DNA of 6,587 nucleotides from an uncultured Collinsella sp. (GTDB lineage Bacteria > Actinomycetota > Coriobacteriia > Coriobacteriales > Coriobacteriaceae), in the NCBI GenBank assembly GCA_902492185.1, contig CABUKY010000100.1:1-6587 (forward strand), written 5' to 3'. How positions within the stretch are numbered: the first letter of the stretch is position 1; the number at the start of each line of letters is the position of its first letter. Under the pieces are notes generated by a model. The model had not been told where the DNA came from, did no database searches, and saw nothing but the letters and a program-made list of their open reading frames with translations. The translations under genes were made by a program, and so were the position numbers. Shown here piece after piece: positions 1 to 6,303 of the stretch.

Positions 1-168
1 CGCAAAAGCCATGTGCTCGCGATATCGCAAAAAGTCTACTCACTTAGCCGGTAACTGCGCCAAACGGCTAGGCAGAACGCCCATTTCCTGCATTTTCTCG
101 CGCGCTGGCACCCCGCACCGCCGCTACGCCATAATAGTTGGCGGACAATCGCGAGAGAAAGCAAACAC
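1..168. other. Leader region upstream of the helicase, no supported gene
   Basis: No convincing coding region is visible. The open frames crossing this stretch are low-complexity arginine-, serine- and proline-rich readings that continue as shadows of the helicase gene. It holds a perfect 10-bp palindrome GCGATATCGC (19-28) followed by five A, and an inverted repeat TAGCCG/CGGCTA (45-50 and 65-70) with a 14-base loop that lacks a T tract. Short plus-strand frames end at 45-47 and 52-54. They could be the tail of a gene lying to the left, but too little is present to tell. Confidence 0.5.
105..135 (+). promoter_or_regulatory. Possible helicase promoter with an overlapping inverted repeat
   Basis: CATAAT (130-135) matches five of six bases of a sigma-A -10 box. 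CTGGCA (105-110) is a weak -35 match, with a spacing of 19 that is longer than ideal. The -10 lies in an inverted repeat CGCCA-TAATAGT-TGGCG (127-143), which could be an operator or chance. The transcript would start near 142, about 27 bases before the helicase ATG. The ribosome binding site there is only purine-rich (GAGAGAAAG), with no clear GGAGG. Confidence 0.3.
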
Positions 169-2850
169 ATGGCACAGACCACGACAGATATCGCCGCCAG
201 CACCGTCTCCGTCGCCGGCGCTGCCAGCTCATTCTCGGGCGGCACGGGAACCGAAGCCGAGTTCGGCTCGCTCGGCGCGCTCTCCCCCACCTGGTGGGAG
301 CCCGAGGACGGCAGTGAGCCCGAACCATGGCTCACGCCCGATCAGGCCTTCGAACGCTTCTTTGAATGGACGAGCGACCGCGGCATTGAGCTGTGGGACC
401 ACCAAGAAGAGGCCCTCATGGACCTGGCTGCCGGCGATCACGTCATTTTGGGCACACCGACCGGATCGGGTAAATCGCTCGTCGCGCTGGGCATGCTCTT
501 TATGGGCATGGCTCAGGGCAAGCGCTGCTATTACACGGCCCCTATCAAGGCCTTGGTCAGCGAAAAGTTCTTCGACCTGGTGCAGGTGCTCGGCCGCGAT
601 AACGTAGGCATGATCACCGGCGACACGCATATCAACACCAAGGCACCCGTCATCTGCTGCACGGCAGAGATCCTTGCCAACGACGCACTGCGCGAGGGCG
701 AAGATGCCGATGTGGGCTGCGTGGCCATGGATGAGTTCCACTACTTTGCCGACCCCGATCGCGGTTGGGCCTGGCAGGTGCCGTTGCTCACCCTGCCCCA
801 CACGCAATTCATGCTCATGAGCGCCACGCTCGGCGATGTCACCGCCATCGCCGCCTCGCTCGAGGAGCACACCGGCGCTGCTTGCGACTTGGTTGTCGAT
901 GCCCCGCGTCCTGTTCCGCTGAGCTACGACTATGTGACGACCTCCCTCGAGGGCACGGTCGAGCTGGCCATGCGCCGTGGCGAAGCCCCGCTCTATATCG
1001 TGCACTTTAGCCAGGATGCCGCACTTTCAACGGCACAGTCGCTCGCCAATTTTGGCATCGCCAGCAAGGAGCAACGCGAGGCCATCAAGGAGGCGGCCAA
1101 GGGCACGAGCTTCTCGACGGCCTTCGGCAAGATTCTCAAACGTCTGCTTGGATGCGGCGTCGGCGTGCACCATGCTGGCATGTTGCCGCGCTATCGCCTA
1201 TTGGTCGAGCGCCTGGCGCAGCAGGGCCTACTGCCCGTCATCTGCGGCACCGATACGCTCGGCGTCGGCATCAACGTACCCATCCACACCGTGGTGCTCA
1301 CCGCGCTCACCAAGTTCGACGGCTACAAGATGCGTCGTCTGCGCGCCCGCGAGTTCCATCAGATTGCCGGTCGCGCCGGCCGCTCGGGCTTCGATACCGA
1401 GGGCATGGTGATCGCCGAGGCACCCGAGCACGAGATCGAGAATGCCAAGCTTATGGCCAAGGCGGGCGACGATCCCAAAAAGCTCCGCAAGATTAAAAAG
1501 AAGAAGGCCCCCGAGGGCTTTGTCACCTGGAACAAGCAGACCTTTGAGCGCCTAATCGAAACGCAGCCCGAAACGCTCAAGCCACGCCTTCGCATCACAC
1601 ACTCCATGGTGATTAGCGTGGTCGAGCAGGGCGGCGATGCCCGCGCCCGCGTACACGACCTCATCGAGACGAGTCTGCAGACTCCCGAGGAAAAGGCTAA
1701 GCTCGAGGTTCGCGCCGACGAAATCTTCGCCACGCTCATCGATTCCGGCGTCGTCGTTCGCACCGAGGTGCCGCCCGCACCCGACGCCCCGACTGACGCC
1801 GCACCAGACATCGACTATGCGCTGACGGTCGATCTGCCCGAGGACTTCGCGCTCGATCAGCCGCTCTCGCCGTTCTTGCTTGCCGCATTGGAGCTGCTCG
1901 ATCCCGAGAGCGAGACCTATACCATGGACCTGATCTCAATGGTCGAGGCAACGCTCGAAGATCCCAAGCAAGTGCTGCGTGCGCAGGAGCGCACCGCACG
2001 CGATCGCGCTATGGCCGAGATGAAGGCCGACGGCATCGAGTATGAGGAGCGTCTGGAGCGCATTCAAGACGTCACGTACGAAAAGCCGCTCGAGGATTTG
2101 CTCGACGCCGCTTTTGACAAGTACTGCCAGGAAGTACCCTGGGCAAACGACTATCAGCTCTCTCCCAAGAGCGTCCTGCGCGATATGCTGGAAAGCGCGA
2201 GCGATTTTAAGGGCTACATTCAAAAGCTCGGCATCGCCCGCTCCGAGGGTATTTTACTGCGCTACCTGGCAGAGGCCTACCGTTCGCTCGACCGCACCGT
2301 GCCCATCGAGAAGCGCGACGTGCGCCTGCGCGACATTATCTCGTGGCTGGGCTTTGTGGTGCGCTCGGTGGACTCGAGCCTGGTGGACGAGTGGGAGAAC
2401 GCCGGCAACCCGGCGGCCCTCGATGCCGCGCCGCCACAGGGCATCGACGAAGTCGTGGCGGACCGCCGCGGCTGCACACTGCTGGTGCGCAATGCGCTCT
2501 TCCGCCGCGTGACCCTTGCCGCTCGCGAGCACGTTCGCGACCTGGGCGAGCTCGATGACGACTGGGGCATGAGCGAAATTCGCTGGCAAAAAGCGCTCGA
2601 TGCCTACCATGAGCAGCACGAGGAGATCCTCACCGACGGAGATGCCCGCAGCGCCGCGATGTTATCCATCGATGAGTCCGACGAGAAGACCGCACACGTG
2701 TGGCACGTGCACCAGATCTTTGCCGACGAGGATGGCGACCATGACTTTGGCATCATGGGCGATGTCGACCTGGACGCCACGCAAGACGGCGGCGAGGTCA
2801 TCTTCAAAAACTACCGCGTCGGCTTTATCGAGGACCTGCTCGAGGGCTAG
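169..2850 (+). CDS. DExH-box superfamily 2 helicase, Ski2/HelY-like, with DUF3516-type C-terminus
   Basis: This is an ATP-dependent nucleic-acid helicase, presumably cytoplasmic, with no signal peptide or membrane segment. After a low-complexity N-terminal extension (about residues 1-55) the RecA-like motifs come in order: Walker A GTPTGSGKS (95-103), motif Ia TAPIKAL (123-129), TAEIL (165-169), Walker B DEFH (188-191), motif III SAT (218-220), HHAGMLP (334-340), motif V GTDTLGVGINVP (360-371) and motif VI QIAGRAGRSGFD (398-409). HHAG and RAGRSGFD are typical of the Ski2/Mtr4/HelY branch, many of which act on RNA. A basic patch KKIKKKK-like segment (437-446) follows. The remaining residues, to 893, are largely helical and fit the DUF3516 tail found on actinobacterial members. 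All catalytic residues are present, so the protein should be active. The first ATG was chosen because it follows a plausible promoter. Substrate cannot be told from sequence. Confidence 0.95.
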   Translation: MAQTTTDIAASTVSVAGAASSFSGGTGTEAEFGSLGALSPTWWEPEDGSEPEPWLTPDQAFERFFEWTSDRGIELWDHQEEALMDLAAGDHVILGTPTGSGKSLVALGMLFMGMAQGKRCYYTAPIKALVSEKFFDLVQVLGRDNVGMITGDTHINTKAPVICCTAEILANDALREGEDADVGCVAMDEFHYFADPDRGWAWQVPLLTLPHTQFMLMSATLGDVTAIAASLEEHTGAACDLVVDAPRPVPLSYDYVTTSLEGTVELAMRRGEAPLYIVHFSQDAALSTAQSLANFGIASKEQREAIKEAAKGTSFSTAFGKILKRLLGCGVGVHHAGMLPRYRLLVERLAQQGLLPVICGTDTLGVGINVPIHTVVLTALTKFDGYKMRRLRAREFHQIAGRAGRSGFDTEGMVIAEAPEHEIENAKLMAKAGDDPKKLRKIKKKKAPEGFVTWNKQTFERLIETQPETLKPRLRITHSMVISVVEQGGDARARVHDLIETSLQTPEEKAKLEVRADEIFATLIDSGVVVRTEVPPAPDAPTDAAPDIDYALTVDLPEDFALDQPLSPFLLAALELLDPESETYTMDLISMVEATLEDPKQVLRAQERTARDRAMAEMKADGIEYEERLERIQDVTYEKPLEDLLDAAFDKYCQEVPWANDYQLSPKSVLRDMLESASDFKGYIQKLGIARSEGILLRYLAEAYRSLDRTVPIEKRDVRLRDIISWLGFVVRSVDSSLVDEWENAGNPAALDAAPPQGIDEVVADRRGCTLLVRNALFRRVTLAAREHVRDLGELDDDWGMSEIRWQKALDAYHEQHEEILTDGDARSAAMLSIDESDEKTAHVWHVHQIFADEDGDHDFGIMGDVDLDATQDGGEVIFKNYRVGFIEDLLEG

Positions 2851-2874
2851 CCGAACATACTGGATTGAAACGAA

Positions 2875-2912
2875 GCGGGGCCGTTGGCAATATCGCCAGC
2901 GGCCCCGCTTTT
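2875..2912 (+). terminator. Strong terminator of the helicase gene, possibly bidirectional
   Basis: A 14-bp stem pairs 2875-2888 with 2895-2908. It contains one G-U pair, has a six-base loop AATATC, and is followed by TTTTGC (2909-2914). It starts 24 bases after the helicase stop. On the minus strand the same hairpin is followed by TTCGTTTC, a weaker U-rich run, so it may also stop the convergent DUF2130 transcript, which ends at 2930. Confidence 0.85.
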
Positions 2913-2929
2913 GCACTATACGCTATGCC

Positions 2930-4687
2930 TTACTCGGCATCCTCGACCTCATACGAATACGCCTCGGCGGGCTCATCGTTTGTCTCTGGCGCAGCCCCAC
3001 GTGCCTCGTCAAACGCCGCCTTCATGGTCTTGTTGCCCCAGGTGAGCTTGCGAATGGTAAGGTCGTCGGCCTTCTTGTTGGCTAGGCGCAGATTGTTCTC
3101 GGAGGACAGCAACGCCTCCTTGGTTTTCTGCAGATGGCTAATCGTCTTGTCAATCTCATCGATTGCCGTTTGGAACTTGCGGCTCGCGATCTCGTAGTTG
3201 CGGCCGAAATCGTTCTTGAACTTCTCCATCTTGGCTTCGAAGTTCGTGACGTCGATGTTCTGCTGCTTGTACTCCGCCAGCTCCTGCTTATAGCGCAGCG
3301 AACCCATGGCGGCGTTGCGAAGAAGTGTAATCATGGGAATGAAAAACTGCGGACGGATCACGTACATCTTCTCGTAACGATAGCTCACGTCCACGATACC
3401 CGCGTTATAGAGCTCGCTCTCGGGCTCCAGCAGGGTGCAGAGCACCGCGTACTCGCAGCCTTTCTGGCGACGATCGTGATCGAGTTTCTTAAAGAAGTCC
3501 TCGTTTTTATGCTTGGTCGCGGTCTCATCGTTCTCGTTTTTCATCTCGAACATAATCGAAATGACCTCGTTGCCGCTCGCGTCGCACTCGCGGAAGATAA
3601 AGTCGCCCTTGGTACCCTCGGACGCATCGTTATCTTTCTCGAAGTACGCGTTAGGAAATGCCGTCATGCGCAGACGGTTAAACTCGGTCTCGCAGTGCTG
3701 CTCGAGCGACTCGCCCACCATCTTGGTGGACAGGCGGACCTTCATGTCCTTAAGGCGCTCAATCTCTTCATCCTTGTAGCGAATCAGGTCATCGCTCGCG
3801 CGCTTGGCCTGCGCAAGCTCGAGCTCGTGTGCCGCCTTGGCTTGCTCCTCGCGAGAATCGCGCACCGCCAGCTCGCTCGTCAGCTTGGCACGTGCCTCAT
3901 CGCGCTCTCGTTCCGCCGCGGCGACCGCCTCTGACAGGTTCATTTTTGCCATCAGTTCCTGCTCGCGCAGCTGGGCACGCAGGCCCTCGGCCTCTTGCTC
4001 GGACTGAGCCTTTGCGGCGGAAAACTTCTCTTGCACCTTCGCGCGATAGTCAGCAAGCGCGCGCTCGGCCTCGCTGCGAGCGGCATCGAGCTCACGCTGC
4101 GACTCTGCCGCGGCAGCGGCAAGCGCCATCTCCTGGGCCTTGTCCGCCGCGGCAAGCTTGGCCTGCAGCTCGGCAATCTGAGCGTCGCGTGCAGCTAAAT
4201 CGTTTTGAGCAGCGTTGCGCGCCGCCGACTCGGCAAGCTTTGCTTCGTCATCTTTGCGCCCAAGCTGCGCACGCAGGCTATCAATCTCACGCTGGAGTTC
4301 GGCATTCTCTTTTTGAGCATTGGCTCGTGCCTCAACCGCCGCGCGCTGGCTTGCACTCTCGCGCTCTGCGGCAGCGCCCTCGAGCTTAGCGCGCAGCTCG
4401 GCAAGCTCAGCATCGCGCTTGGCAACCTCTTGCGCCAGTTTCTGATCCGCAGTGTTCTTCTGCTCGACAAGCTGGGCATTGCGCTGAGACTCTGCCTGTT
4501 GCAAGGCAGCCGTCGAACGCGAGCGCTCAAGCTCCAGCGCCTGCTCACCCTCACGCTGGACTGCCTTCACACGCTCATCCAGGTCGCGCGAGAACTCGGC
4601 ATCGCGCACCTGCTTGACGATATCCGCATAGCCGGATGCATCGACCTTAAAAACTTCGCCGCAATGCGGGCACTTGATCTCGTTCAT
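2930..4687 (-). CDS. DUF2130 (RmuC-like) long coiled-coil protein
   Basis: This 585-residue protein opens with CPHCG (residues 6-10), half of a zinc-ribbon-type knuckle with no second CxxC pair. A very long alanine-, glutamate-, glutamine- and arginine-rich coiled coil (about 30-320) follows. The conserved globular DUF2130 region (about 325-470) carries SLEQHCETEFN, KGDFIFRE and MFEMKNEN, then a second helical segment (about 465-545) and an acidic tail. GDF (D362), 18 residues before E381-M-K383, resembles the D...ExK pattern of PD-(D/E)XK nuclease folds, the superfamily of RmuC. A nuclease-like role is therefore possible, but that is inference. The family's function is not established. The start is set by GAGGAG five bases upstream of the ATG. 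The gene is convergent with the helicase and appears to be transcribed alone. Confidence 0.9.
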   Translation of the reverse strand: MNEIKCPHCGEVFKVDASGYADIVKQVRDAEFSRDLDERVKAVQREGEQALELERSRSTAALQQAESQRNAQLVEQKNTADQKLAQEVAKRDAELAELRAKLEGAAAERESASQRAAVEARANAQKENAELQREIDSLRAQLGRKDDEAKLAESAARNAAQNDLAARDAQIAELQAKLAAADKAQEMALAAAAAESQRELDAARSEAERALADYRAKVQEKFSAAKAQSEQEAEGLRAQLREQELMAKMNLSEAVAAAERERDEARAKLTSELAVRDSREEQAKAAHELELAQAKRASDDLIRYKDEEIERLKDMKVRLSTKMVGESLEQHCETEFNRLRMTAFPNAYFEKDNDASEGTKGDFIFRECDASGNEVISIMFEMKNENDETATKHKNEDFFKKLDHDRRQKGCEYAVLCTLLEPESELYNAGIVDVSYRYEKMYVIRPQFFIPMITLLRNAAMGSLRYKQELAEYKQQNIDVTNFEAKMEKFKNDFGRNYEIASRKFQTAIDEIDKTISHLQKTKEALLSSENNLRLANKKADDLTIRKLTWGNKTMKAAFDEARGAAPETNDEPAEAYSYEVEDAE

Positions 4688-4745
4688 AGCAGCTCCTCGA
4701 TGGACGCAAATTTCAACCGCCTACACTCTACCGCGCCACGCGGAC

Positions 4746-4780
4746 AAAAAAGGCGCCGCCGCCATAATGGCAACGGCGCC
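4746..4780 (-). terminator. Canonical intrinsic terminator of the phosphoesterase cluster
   Basis: Read on the minus strand, GGCGCCGTTGCCA (4780-4768) pairs with TGGCGGCGGCGCC (4764-4752) over 13 bp. Two pairs are G-U, the loop is UUA, and six T follow directly (4751-4746). It lies 45 bases after the metallophosphoesterase stop and just upstream of the DUF2130 gene. It therefore insulates the two minus-strand transcription units. Confidence 0.92.
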
Positions 4781-4781
4781 A

Positions 4782-4820
4782 GAACCACCACAAAGGTGCC
4801 TGTCCCCTTTGTGGTGGTTC
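4782..4820. repeat. Perfect 15-bp palindrome, REP-like
   Basis: GAACCACCACAAAGG (4782-4796) is an exact inverted copy of CCTTTGTGGTGGTTC (4806-4820), with a nine-base loop TGCCTGTCC. It sits between the phosphoesterase stop and the true terminator and has no T tract on either side. It is therefore redundant as a terminator. The layout is that of a repetitive extragenic palindrome, a class often tied to IS200/IS605-type (RAYT) transposases. No transposase is present here. Copy number in the genome was not tested. Confidence 0.7.
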
Positions 4821-4825
4821 GAGAA

Positions 4826-5371
4826 TTACAGTCCAAAGAAGCCCAGGATTTGATCGCGGCTTACGGGTCTGTAGTCGTTGGCATCAAGGCCAACGTCATA
4901 GCGCAGGATCGGGCGCTCGCGATCGCGGTTGCGTGCGTTGGTGCGGTCACCCCTGCTGTGGATATGCCCATGCAGCATAATGGCGCCACGTGCCTTGCCG
5001 TTCCAGCTGAGCATGGGGTAGTGGCTCATAACCAGACGATGGCCCTTGGCATAGCCGGGAGCAATCTCCAGGTAATCGCGCACGTCTTCCCAAATTTGCG
5101 GGGCGTCGGAATCTTCCCAGTCGCCGTCATGGTTACCGCGGATGAGCGTCGCATTCTTGCATTCGATACGCTCGCGCAGGCGCACCGCCTCCGCCATGGG
5201 CAAGCGATACGTAAAGTCTCCCAGGATATAGAGGCGGTCGTCCGCAGCCACGCACTCATTGATGGCATCGATGACCTTGCGGTTCATCTCCTCGACCGAA
5301 TCAAACGGTCGATCCATGTCGTGCAAGATATTCGTATCGCCCAGGTGCAGGTCGGCGGTAAACCACATCAT
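4826..5371 (-). CDS. Calcineurin-like metallophosphoesterase
   Basis: This 181-residue protein has every metal-binding block of the calcineurin-like phosphoesterase fold in order: D7-L-H9, GDF (51-53), the GNHD box (79-82), SHYP with H117 (116-119), and HGHIH (134-138). DVGLDAN (159-165) closes the fold. Such enzymes hydrolyse phosphomonoesters, phosphodiesters or nucleotides with a two-metal centre. Nothing here fixes the substrate. It is a minimal single-domain member with no signal peptide, so it is probably cytoplasmic. Two ATGs stand in tandem at 5366-5371. GAGGG eight bases upstream supports the first, and the difference is one residue. It lies 66 bases after the 59-residue gene and may be co-transcribed with it or have its own promoter. 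Confidence 0.93.
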   Translation of the reverse strand: MMWFTADLHLGDTNILHDMDRPFDSVEEMNRKVIDAINECVAADDRLYILGDFTYRLPMAEAVRLRERIECKNATLIRGNHDGDWEDSDAPQIWEDVRDYLEIAPGYAKGHRLVMSHYPMLSWNGKARGAIMLHGHIHSRGDRTNARNRDRERPILRYDVGLDANDYRPVSRDQILGFFGL

Positions 5372-5411
5372 CGTCTATGCCCTCATTTCGCAATGCATCC
5401 AACTCGTGCTA

Positions 5412-5417
5412 AGTATA
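5412..5417 (-). promoter_or_regulatory. Possible internal -10 box before the phosphoesterase
   Basis: TATACT on the minus strand matches five of six bases of the -10 consensus and is preceded by TG, as in extended -10 promoters, although the TG is one base too close. No good -35 lies 16-18 bases upstream. A start near 5405 would give a leader of about 34 bases before the phosphoesterase ATG. It would explain the 66-base gap in an otherwise tight cluster. Confidence 0.3.
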
Positions 5418-5437
5418 CAGACACAGCGATGCGGCGG

Positions 5438-5617
5438 TTAGCCAAAGAGCCCGCCGAACAGTCCGCGGCGGCGCTTGTCTTGCTTTTTCGAAGCGTCACC
5501 CTGGGCGTTCTTGCCCTGCCGCTTCTTACGATCCCGCTCCAACTCATCGTCATCGAGTAGCGTATCCCACTCAAACGGATCGTCTGTCAGATCGAACAGG
5601 TCATCGTCATCAAACAT
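5438..5617 (-). CDS. Small acidic/basic charged protein, 59 residues, unknown function
   Basis: I do not recognise this protein. It starts MFDDDDLFDLTDDPFEW and has a very acidic N-terminal half (residues 3-28). A lysine-, arginine- and glutamine-rich stretch (28-51, including RDRKKRQ and KRRR) follows, and it ends in the repeated tail GLFGGLFG (52-59). There is no membrane segment or cysteine, and it is probably largely disordered. The opposite charges suggest a binding partner or adaptor, but that is only inference. GGGAG six bases before the ATG supports the start. The start lies 18 bases after the HIRAN stop, which points to one transcript. A long reading frame on the plus strand overlaps it but lacks a credible start signal. 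Confidence 0.72.
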   Translation of the reverse strand: MFDDDDLFDLTDDPFEWDTLLDDDELERDRKKRQGKNAQGDASKKQDKRRRGLFGGLFG

Positions 5618-5635
5618 GGCAGTCTCCCATACCGA

Positions 5636-5962
5636 TTAGCGAGCATCCACCACATAGAGCCCAACGCGCACCTGATGCCACGGGCTGCGCTCGGGGGCAA
5701 CCTGTTGCACGCGGGCCTCAAATACGTCCTCGTGGCCGTAATACATCATCAAGGACAGTGGGCCAACCTCGTTTCCCGGAACGTAGCCAAGTTTGGTCTT
5801 GCCATAGTAGATCGCAACTGCCTCGGGGTCATGGGGATTATCGCGCTCGGCACACAGCGTCAGTTTATCGCCCGCTTTAAGATCGCCCAAGACCAAGGCG
5901 CCATCGGTATACTGAAATCCTGCAATGTGAAATGACAGAAGAACACGCGAAGGCTCGTACAT
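5636..5962 (-). CDS. Stand-alone HIRAN-domain protein
   Basis: This 108-residue protein is essentially a single HIRAN domain. Signature pieces are FHIAGFQY (11-18), the L-x-x-G-D block (28-32), the ERDNPHDPEAVAIY segment (39-52) and KLGYVPGNE (57-65). In eukaryotes HIRAN is fused to Rad5/HLTF helicases, where it binds single-stranded 3' DNA ends. Free-standing bacterial versions are common but poorly characterised, so a DNA-binding or damage-sensing role is inferred. It is the first gene of the minus-strand cluster HIRAN, 59-residue protein, phosphoesterase. The start is set by GAGGAG five bases before the ATG. No clear promoter was found directly upstream; TAGACT at 6016-6011 (minus) is the best -10-like hexamer. 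Confidence 0.88.
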   Translation of the reverse strand: MYEPSRVLLSFHIAGFQYTDGALVLGDLKAGDKLTLCAERDNPHDPEAVAIYYGKTKLGYVPGNEVGPLSLMMYYGHEDVFEARVQQVAPERSPWHQVRVGLYVVDAR

Positions 5963-6075
5963 AGCAGCTCCTCTAACGGCCGGATAAACCGGTGTGTAAC
6001 CTTATTGAGAAGTCTACGGTCCCGTGCGGACACAAATACATCCTGTCTGCGTCCTTCAATCGTTTGCCTCAACGC
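5963..6075. other. Intergenic, upstream of the HIRAN gene
   Basis: I see no coding region or RNA gene here. A short hairpin CCGG-ATAAA-CCGG lies just upstream of the HIRAN ribosome binding site and is too short and T-poor to be a terminator. TAGACT (6016-6011, minus) is a possible -10 box without a good -35. Confidence 0.4.
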
Positions 6076-6104
6076 TTGCGCGACAGAACGCTTGCAGATA
6101 AGAT
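6076..6104 (+). promoter_or_regulatory. Candidate promoter for an antisense RNA
   Basis: TTGCGC (6076-6081) and TAAGAT (6099-6104) are separated by the ideal 17 bases. The -35 matches three of six and the -10 four of six consensus positions. A start at A6111 would send RNA toward the 3' end of the small hydrophobic peptide gene. An exact 9-bp direct repeat AACGCTTGC (6071-6079 and 6087-6095) overlaps the -35 and spacer, where a regulator could bind. Confidence 0.35.
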
Positions 6105-6110
6105 AGGAAC

Positions 6111-6207
6111 ACGGATGGCACCCGTTGCCGCGGGTCTTGCCAACTCCGATACACGTTTTCATCGTGAGAAGTGGCCGTCTTCGCTTACGCGGGGGCGGCT
6201 ATTTCAT
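6111..6207 (+). ncRNA. Candidate antisense RNA, convergent to the small peptide gene
   Basis: The proposed RNA runs from A6111 to a 17-bp hairpin with arms 6168-6184 and 6189-6205 and loop UUAC. Five of the 17 pairs are G-U on the plus strand and would be C-A mismatches on the minus strand, so the fold is specific to plus-strand RNA. The GC core is followed by TATTTCATT, an imperfect U-rich tail, so it may act as a terminator. The RNA would be fully complementary to the 3' region and last codons of the peptide mRNA, as in TxpA/RatA or BsrG/SR4-type type I systems. The existence of this transcript is inference. Confidence 0.35.
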
Positions 6208-6282
6208 TCGGCCGATAAACAGACCGAGTTCGATAGCCGCAATCAACAACGCCAATAACGAAATAACATCGCTTACGTTCAT
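6199..6282 (-). CDS. 27-residue hydrophobic peptide, putative type I toxin (holin-like)
   Basis: The reading frame starts MNVSDVISLLALLIAAIELG and ends GRMK. Residues 6-24 form one membrane-spanning helix, with a charged start and a basic tail. Holin-like and Fst/TxpA/BsrG-type type I toxins share this design: about 25-40 residues, one helix, a C-terminal K/R. They insert in the cytoplasmic membrane. AGAAGGG lies seven bases before the ATG. It is folded in a 6-bp hairpin UCCCUU-UAG-AAGGGA (6303-6289), which may hold back translation. The gene stands alone between the aldehyde dehydrogenase terminator and the HIRAN gene and carries its own candidate promoter. Family membership is judged by shape, not by a database match; a small regulatory membrane peptide is the alternative. 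Confidence 0.6.
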   Translation of the reverse strand: MNVSDVISLLALLIAAIELGLFIGRMK

Positions 6283-6288
6283 ACCAAA

Positions 6289-6303
6289 TCCCTTCTAAAG
6301 GGA
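6289..6303 (-). promoter_or_regulatory. Hairpin sequestering the peptide gene's ribosome binding site
   Basis: On the minus strand, UCCCUU (6303-6298) pairs with AAGGGA (6294-6289) across a UAG loop, which buries the AAGGG Shine-Dalgarno. Bases 6301-6303 are also used by the long-range helix, so the two structures compete. A nine-codon leader frame (ATG 6324-6322, reading MEHGWANSL) stops at the loop UAG, so its translation could open the hairpin. That leader is speculative, since its ATG is at the predicted transcript start. Confidence 0.45.

Noticed and set aside
11..607. Plus-strand frame of 198 codons at the left edge
   Set aside because: It overlaps the helicase in another frame and reads as serine-, arginine- and proline-rich low complexity.
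229..1005. Minus-strand frame of 258 codons
   Set aside because: It is antisense to the helicase motor core, including Walker A and B, with no recognisable motif or start signal.
3134..3934. Plus-strand frame of 266 codons
   Set aside because: It is antisense to the conserved DUF2130 domain; its leucine- and valine-rich text mirrors the opposing coiled-coil codons and shows no family motif.
4782..4820. Palindrome as the main terminator of the phosphoesterase
   Set aside because: It has no T tract on the minus strand, and the adjacent hairpin with six T is the better terminator.
4205..5560. Long plus-strand frame of 451 codons
   Set aside because: It lies opposite the DUF2130 start, a clear phosphoesterase and the 59-residue gene, has no convincing ribosome binding site, and runs through a strong terminator and a palindrome. 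It is a GC-driven shadow.
6114..6258. Plus-strand frame beginning MAPVAAGLANSD opposite the small peptide
   Set aside because: It is codon-aligned with the antisense of the hydrophobic peptide, is hydrophilic and featureless, and has only a weak purine run upstream. The minus-strand peptide is better supported.
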